64,000 nt of DNA from the NCBI RefSeq assembly GCF_028858725.1, contig NC_084771.1:10878915-10942914 (forward strand). The letters are read 5' to 3'. Within the stretch, counting starts at the first letter, position 1, and every line of letters begins with the position of its first letter. The notes beneath the pieces were generated by a model. It ran no database searches. It worked only from the letters and a program-made list of their open reading frames with translations, and was not told where the DNA came from. The translations under genes and the position numbers were made by a program. This document shows positions 59,150 through 64,000 of this stretch, one piece after another. The stretch is from Colius striatus. Its lineage: Eukaryota; Chordata; Aves; Coliiformes; Coliidae.

Positions 59150-59420
59150 GCCGGCTCCTTTGCCTTCCCCACATTCCTGCCCTCGGTCTCCGCCGCTGCC
59201 ATTCGCCTGCGCAGCGCTTGGGGCAGCAGAGCTCTGCTCTTGGAGCTTCAGCCGCCAGCCCCGGGTTTTGGCAGCCGAGGCGGTACCAGCCCAAGGAGGT
59301 ATCATCCTCCTCTTCCTCTCCTCCCAGCTCAGAGCAAGGCTGCGGGAAGGCGAGCAGTCGGGAGGATGCTCAGGCAAGCGCTGGAGCTGCAGCCTCAGCA
59401 GGAAAGCAGGTGCCAGGATG
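59150..59420. promoter_or_regulatory. Isolated CpG-bearing patch
   Basis: A CpG-containing stretch (CCGCCGGCTCC, CTCCGCCGCTGCCATTCGCC, TGCGCAGCGC, CAGCCGAGGCGG) in otherwise CpG-poor intergenic DNA. TGCGCAGCGC resembles half of an NRF1 site. It could be a distal promoter or enhancer; there is no linked gene in view. Confidence 0.3.
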
Positions 59421-59571
59421 CTCAGCCCCGAGCCCAAAGCCCATGGCTGGGATGCCACAGCAGCCCCGGCTGGGACAGCAGTAGAAGCACAAACTGCACA
59501 AACATGCAGCACTGGAGGAAGAGGAATGTGAAGGGGAGAGAGGTGCTGGCTGTGCCAGGGGCTTGAATCAT

Positions 59572-60074
59572 GGCCACATCTGGAGCCAGTTCTGGGCTCC
59601 CCAGCTGCAGAGGGACAGGGAACTGCTGGAGAGAGGCCAGTGCAGGGCTGCAGAGATGCTGAGGGGATGGAACATGTGTGTGAGGAGGAAAGGCTGTGGG
59701 AACTGGGGCTGTTCAGCCTGGAGAAGGCTGAGGGAGGATCTTACCAACACTGACCAGTCCCTAAAGGGTGGGTGTGAGCAGGATGAGGTGACACTTTTTT
59801 CTGTAGTACCCAGAGACAGCACAAGGGGTGATGGACATCAGCTGGAACATAAACAGTTCCACTGGAACACAAGGAGAAAGTCCTTTGGTGCTGAGGTGAG
59901 GGAGCCCTGGCCCAGGCTGCCCAGGGAGGGTGTGGAGGCTCCTCAGGAGGTTTCCAACCCCACCTGGACACGTTCCTGTGCCCCCTGAGCCAGGGGAACC
60001 TGCTTGAGCAGGGGGTTGGGCTGGAGGAGCTCTGCAGGACCCTTCCAGCCCCCACCATGCTGAGATTCTGTAAT
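59572..60074 (+). mobile_element. CR1 LINE 3'-end fragment, about 0.5 kb
   Basis: A sense copy from CATCTGGAGCCAGTTCTGGG through GAGGGGATGGAACATGTGTG and CCAGGCTGCCCAGGGAGGGT to a tail of CACCATGCTGAGATTCTG. It has the same structure as the 9.34-kb copy. Confidence 0.92.
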
Positions 60075-60649
60075 TTAAAACATTGCCTAGGAGATGGATG
60101 GCACCAGCAGCAGCTTTGGTCATGCTCCTGGCAGAATTAAGGACTTTACACAGAGGTGTTGGGATCTTTGCTGTTTCTCAGCTGGGGAAACTGGAGGCCA
60201 GAGCCGTTTGGGGGGCTCAGGAGGCTGCTCTGGCCTTGCACCCCAGTACTGCCTGGGGCTAGTGGTGCCTGGCTGTCCTGCTGTGCCATCTAGTGGGATG
60301 TTGGCCCTGCTCCCTGAGTGGGGACATCGCTCTGGAGCTGAGGACACTGCTGCAGCTCCCTGCAAAACCCTGATTTTACAGATCCTGGGAGAGCTGATAC
60401 ACAACCCCACTCATCTCTGGCAGTTTGTACCCCACAGCCCTTCTCAGACAGGGAAGGGAACACTGTGACTCCAGCCCTCCCCATCCTGCACTAGCACTGG
60501 GTCAGGAGAACAAATTAAAAGCATCTAATACCGCTGCTTGGCCACTTCCAGAACCTGCCCAGAGACCAACACTCAACAACATTTCTGTCTCACTCATTGA
60601 ATTGACTTTCAGAACTCTGTCCAAAGGTCTGCACTTGCCTGCTGCATCA

Positions 60650-61241
60650 CCAGAAAACAGCCCGTGGGCATCCTCCTGGGCTGGGCCATGGCTCCTGGGG
60701 CACTTGCATCTCTGATGGGGCCAGCAGGAGCAGGGAAGTGACTGTCCCCCTGTACTGGGAACAAGTGTTCAGTGCTGGGTCCCTCACTCACTGCCAGAGG
60801 GACACTGATGGGCTGCAGCGTGGCCAGAGCCGGGCACAGAGCTGGGGAAGGGGCTGGAGCACAAGGGGCTGGGGAGGGGCTGAGGGAATGGGGGTGTTGA
60901 GCCTGGAGAAGAGGAGCCTGAGGGGAGACAGGAGCCCTCTCTGACACTAGCTGGGGGTTGGTCTGTGCTTCCAACTAAAAACTGATAGGGCTTGAGGAAA
61001 CAGCCTCAAGTTGTGCCAGAGGAGGCTTAGATTGGAGCTGAGGCAGAACTGTTTCCCTGAGAGGGGTGTCAGCCCTTGTGCCAGGCTGCCCAGGGAGGTG
61101 GGGGAGTGCCCAGCCCTGCAGGGATCCCAAAGCTGTGGAGCTGAGGGCCAGGGGTTAGTGCTGGGCTGGGCAGGGTGAGGGGAGGGCTTGGAGTCTTAAA
61201 GCTCTTTTCCAACCAAAATGATTCAGTGATTCTGTGATTGA
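60650..61241 (+). mobile_element. CR1 LINE 3'-end fragment, about 0.6 kb
   Basis: Sense CR1 running from GGAAGTGACTGTCCCCCTGT through GGGGGTGTTGAGCCTGGAGA and a CAGGCTGCCCAGGGAGGTGG block to TGATTCAGTGATTCTGTGA. Its 5' boundary is approximate. Confidence 0.88.
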
Positions 61242-61404
61242 CACTATCCATCAGTGTGACTGGGTTGCACCAGCTACTGAATTACTCCTGAGGGGTATCC
61301 CCTTTGAAAAATAGCCCTGTCATTAGATCTGGGGCATTAATGGAACACAAAGCCCCACAGACAATCCCTTCAGAGCTTCTGAATGGTAGGAGAGAAAAAA
61401 CCCC

Positions 61405-61592
61405 TCCAGAGCAGGAGCCTCCACACCCTCCCTGGGCAGCCTGGGCCAGGGCTCCCAGCTCACAGGGAAAGAGTTTCTCCTTATGTTTAAATGGATCCTT
61501 TTGTGTTCCAGCATTTTTCCATCACCCCTTGTCCTGTCACTGGATACAACAGAAACAAAGTGCTGCCCCAGCCTCCTGACACCCACTATTGA
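61405..61592 (-). mobile_element. CR1 LINE fragment (antisense)
   Basis: The reverse complement of the CR1 segment seen at 7.40-7.57 kb: CACACCCTCCCTGGGCAGCC, CCTTGTCCTGTCACTGGATA and GTGCTGCCCCAGCCTCCTG. The terminal tail part is absent. Confidence 0.85.
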
Positions 61593-64000
61593 GCTATCTG
61601 TAAGTGTTACTGAGATCAGTCATTAAATATTAATGATTTACAGGATTTGCTAAAAGAAAAATGGAGATATATTTTTGTTGGAGAAAAGAAGTTCCCATAG
61701 GCTCCCCCAGGCCACCAGCACCACCATCCCACACACAGACAGAGCCCACCTTCATATGATGGAGGGTCTCAGAACTGTGTGAGGCTGGACACGTGGATGG
61801 TCCAGCACAGCTCTGCTCCAAGCCAGATGGGTGTGTAGCCCTCAAAGCTAAACAGCAAAGAGATGACCAGGTAGACTGACAAGCTCCTGAGAGCCTCCCA
61901 AGTGACTCCAGTGCCTGATCCTCAGCCATTCTCAAGCCATCACTGCCTGCATGGCCGTGGGGCTGAGCAGGGGAGCTCTGCATGGGGCCAGCAGGCACCA
62001 GGTAGCTCTTGGCAGATCACACCTCTTGGGTTGAGAGATGCATTTTATTTTCTCTTTTAAAATGAGTAGCAGACAGTCTGGCCAAGGCCAGCACCAGGAG
62101 AAAGCAACAGCAGCTTGCTTGAGATGAGCTAGCAGAGGAGGCTTTGGAGACAAGCTCAGTCTCCACAGCACGATGGGGAGAAAAGACTCCACGTACATCC
62201 CAGCTTCCAGAAGCCCTGATGTCTCCTTGGTGCACACAAAGCTCCTGTTCCCATCCCAGTCAATCCTGCAGCTTCAAGGTTACAGCAAGGCTAGAGGTGG
62301 TTTGGCAAAATATCCTGATTGGGTCTCAAGGTCCTTCAGGGCTTTCCCATCCCTCCTGGAAGAAGATTCATGAGCCCTGCCATGGAGTGAAGGGCACAGC
62401 TGTCCTCACTGGATTATACCCACAGGGAGGGCAAGCCACAATTAATAACCCTCAAAGAACAAAACAGGGGCTGGGGAAAGAATCAATTAAGCTGTATCTT
62501 GGCTGGGTGGCATTTAGGGGAGGACATGGACAGCTTTGAAATACGGGCCAGGAGCTGCTGGCAGCAGCTGGTGTCTGTTAACCCTTCTGTAGGGAGCTGT
62601 AATGTTGTGTGGGGGTGAGCATTGCCTGCAGCAGCCCCCAGTCCAAGCTCAGCAAAGTCTGTTTTGGAGATGATGTGTGAATAGCTCAGGAGAAGTCAGC
62701 TAATGTGTTTAGGGACTAGTGACACAAAAACCAGGCTGGAACAGGAATGGAAGGTGGGAGCAGCAGGAGTACAGGGTCCCTGGGGCACGGGGGTGCATCA
62801 GCCTTCAGCAACACAGCCCCAAGAGCCAGTATGGCTCTGAGCAGCCTGTGAGTGCAGCAATGCTGAGCCAGGGCGGTTCTGCACTGAGCAGTGAGTTCCC
62901 ACTGCCCAACAGGCTCTGCAGAAGCAGCAGGAGCTGTGGCAAGCAGCACTTCCCAGCTCCACAGGCACAGGCAGCCCCGGTGCTGCCTCCAGCTTCCCAG
63001 TGTTGACCAGAGCCCAGCCCTTGCCAAGAGCCCCACGAGCCCGGGGTGATGCATGACATGAGCCGTTTTACTTGCAGCAGGGGACAGCTTCCAGCAGAGG
63101 AACACGAGCTGCTGCACCAGAGCCCGGCTCTGGCAATTCACCCAGGACTTGCTGTCCAGCCTGACTTGAGACTGTTCAACTACATTAAGGTAGTGCTGGG
63201 AGGTACAGCAAGATCTTTATAGTGTCTAAAGGAGGAATTTCTGCAAGAGGATGGGGTTGTAGAGCTCATCCTCCTAACTTAGGGAGGCAAACTCTGCTCC
63301 CAGCTGAAGGCTGTGTGCAGGCTGGCTGTGCAGGAGCATGAGCAGCGTTGGGCTCTGTGGGGTAGGGAAACACAGAGCCCTCAAGCACAGGGAGCTGAGC
63401 TGCATTAGTGCTCATGTTCACAGCAGCCAGGAGCCTCAGCTTGTGGTTTTCAATAACAGAGCACTGAATTATTGAAGTAATACAGTCTTCATTTCAGAGT
63501 TTTTATTACCTTTGCCGAGCTCAGAAAGACACAGTGGAAACAAAAATGACTCTCTGGTAGAATCCTATTAGGCCTATTAATCAACATCAAATAGTAATAA
63601 CTGTGCACAGCCTCCCTGGTGATATTAATGACCACAGCCATCAGGGGAGAGAGCAGTCCAGCCCTCAGCCCTGGGTGGTACCAAGGAGCTGCACAGCACT
63701 GGGGCTGATGTAACCTCTCCTCCAAGGCCAAAAAAGCTTCATCCAGCAGGCATGACTGCTCCATCATCCCTCTGAACCCACATTTGCTTGAGTGAGCTCC
63801 ACATTTCCCTCTGTAGCACAGAACTCCCTTTGCCCACTGCTCCTCTACAGCAGCTTTGCACCCAGCAGCACGTGAGGACCAGAGCAAGGTAAAGAACAGA
63901 CCTTGCAAACCCCAGCCTAGAACAGCCTCCACTTCAGGTAGCGCCACCAAGACCAGTGCAGCTGAAGCAATGCCCACCTGGTACCCTTCCTTACCTGTGT

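Larger units (their letters stand above)
53116..64000. other. Intergenic region downstream of KLF5L
   Basis: No gene was recognised on either strand. It contains the CR1 cluster, a GGGAT-type simple repeat at 55.9 kb, an isolated AATAAA at 56133, a CpG-bearing patch at 59.15-59.42 kb, and unique AT-richer sequence after 61.6 kb. Most of the longer open frames between 57.3 and 61.0 kb are CR1 read in one or other direction. Confidence 0.7.

Overview
This window is vertebrate nuclear DNA, almost certainly from a bird. It carries about fifteen truncated CR1 LINE fragments whose 3' ends finish in the ATTCTRTGA-type tail typical of avian CR1. Genes are split into short exons with GT-AG introns, and the gene starts lie in very GC-rich CpG islands. 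Nothing prokaryotic or viral was found. The species cannot be named from the sequence.

Three protein-coding genes, all on the + strand, account for the coding content. (1) 1-8.27 kb: the last five coding exons of a RagA/RagB small GTPase (RRAGB by neighbourhood), which enters the window already in progress and ends with a stop at 7842-7844 and a poly(A) signal at 8250. (2) about 12.2-20 kb: KLF8, with a 3-kb CpG island holding several candidate first exons, then four exons with the CtBP-binding PVDLS motif and three C2H2 fingers. Its large exon shows an apparent one-base frameshift at a run of nine C. (3) about 27-53.1 kb: a complete four-exon gene for a 428-residue KLF5-like factor (KLF5L), with a 15-kb first intron, a 2.9-kb 3'UTR and a poly(A) signal at 53092.

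RRAGB next to KLF8 matches the human Xp11 neighbourhood. KLF8 followed by a KLF5 paralogue mirrors the linked KLF12-KLF5 pair on human chromosome 13. The second KLF gene is therefore best read as an ancient KLF5 duplicate (ohnologue) kept in this lineage, with no counterpart that I know of beside human KLF8. This is the most interesting observation in the window.

The rest is non-coding. It holds CR1 fragments (densest at 57.7-61.6 kb), several minisatellites (31-bp unit at 8.6 kb, 30-bp at 45.3 kb, 21-bp at 49.9 kb), short simple repeats, long G/C homopolymers around the KLF8 start, and one pair of diverged 300-bp repeats at 21.6 and 23.3 kb that I could not assign to a family. From 53.1 kb to the end no gene was recognised. 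The RagA/B protein works in nutrient sensing through mTORC1, while the two KLF proteins are nuclear GC/CACCC-box transcription factors, so the three genes are neighbours by ancestry and do not form a pathway.
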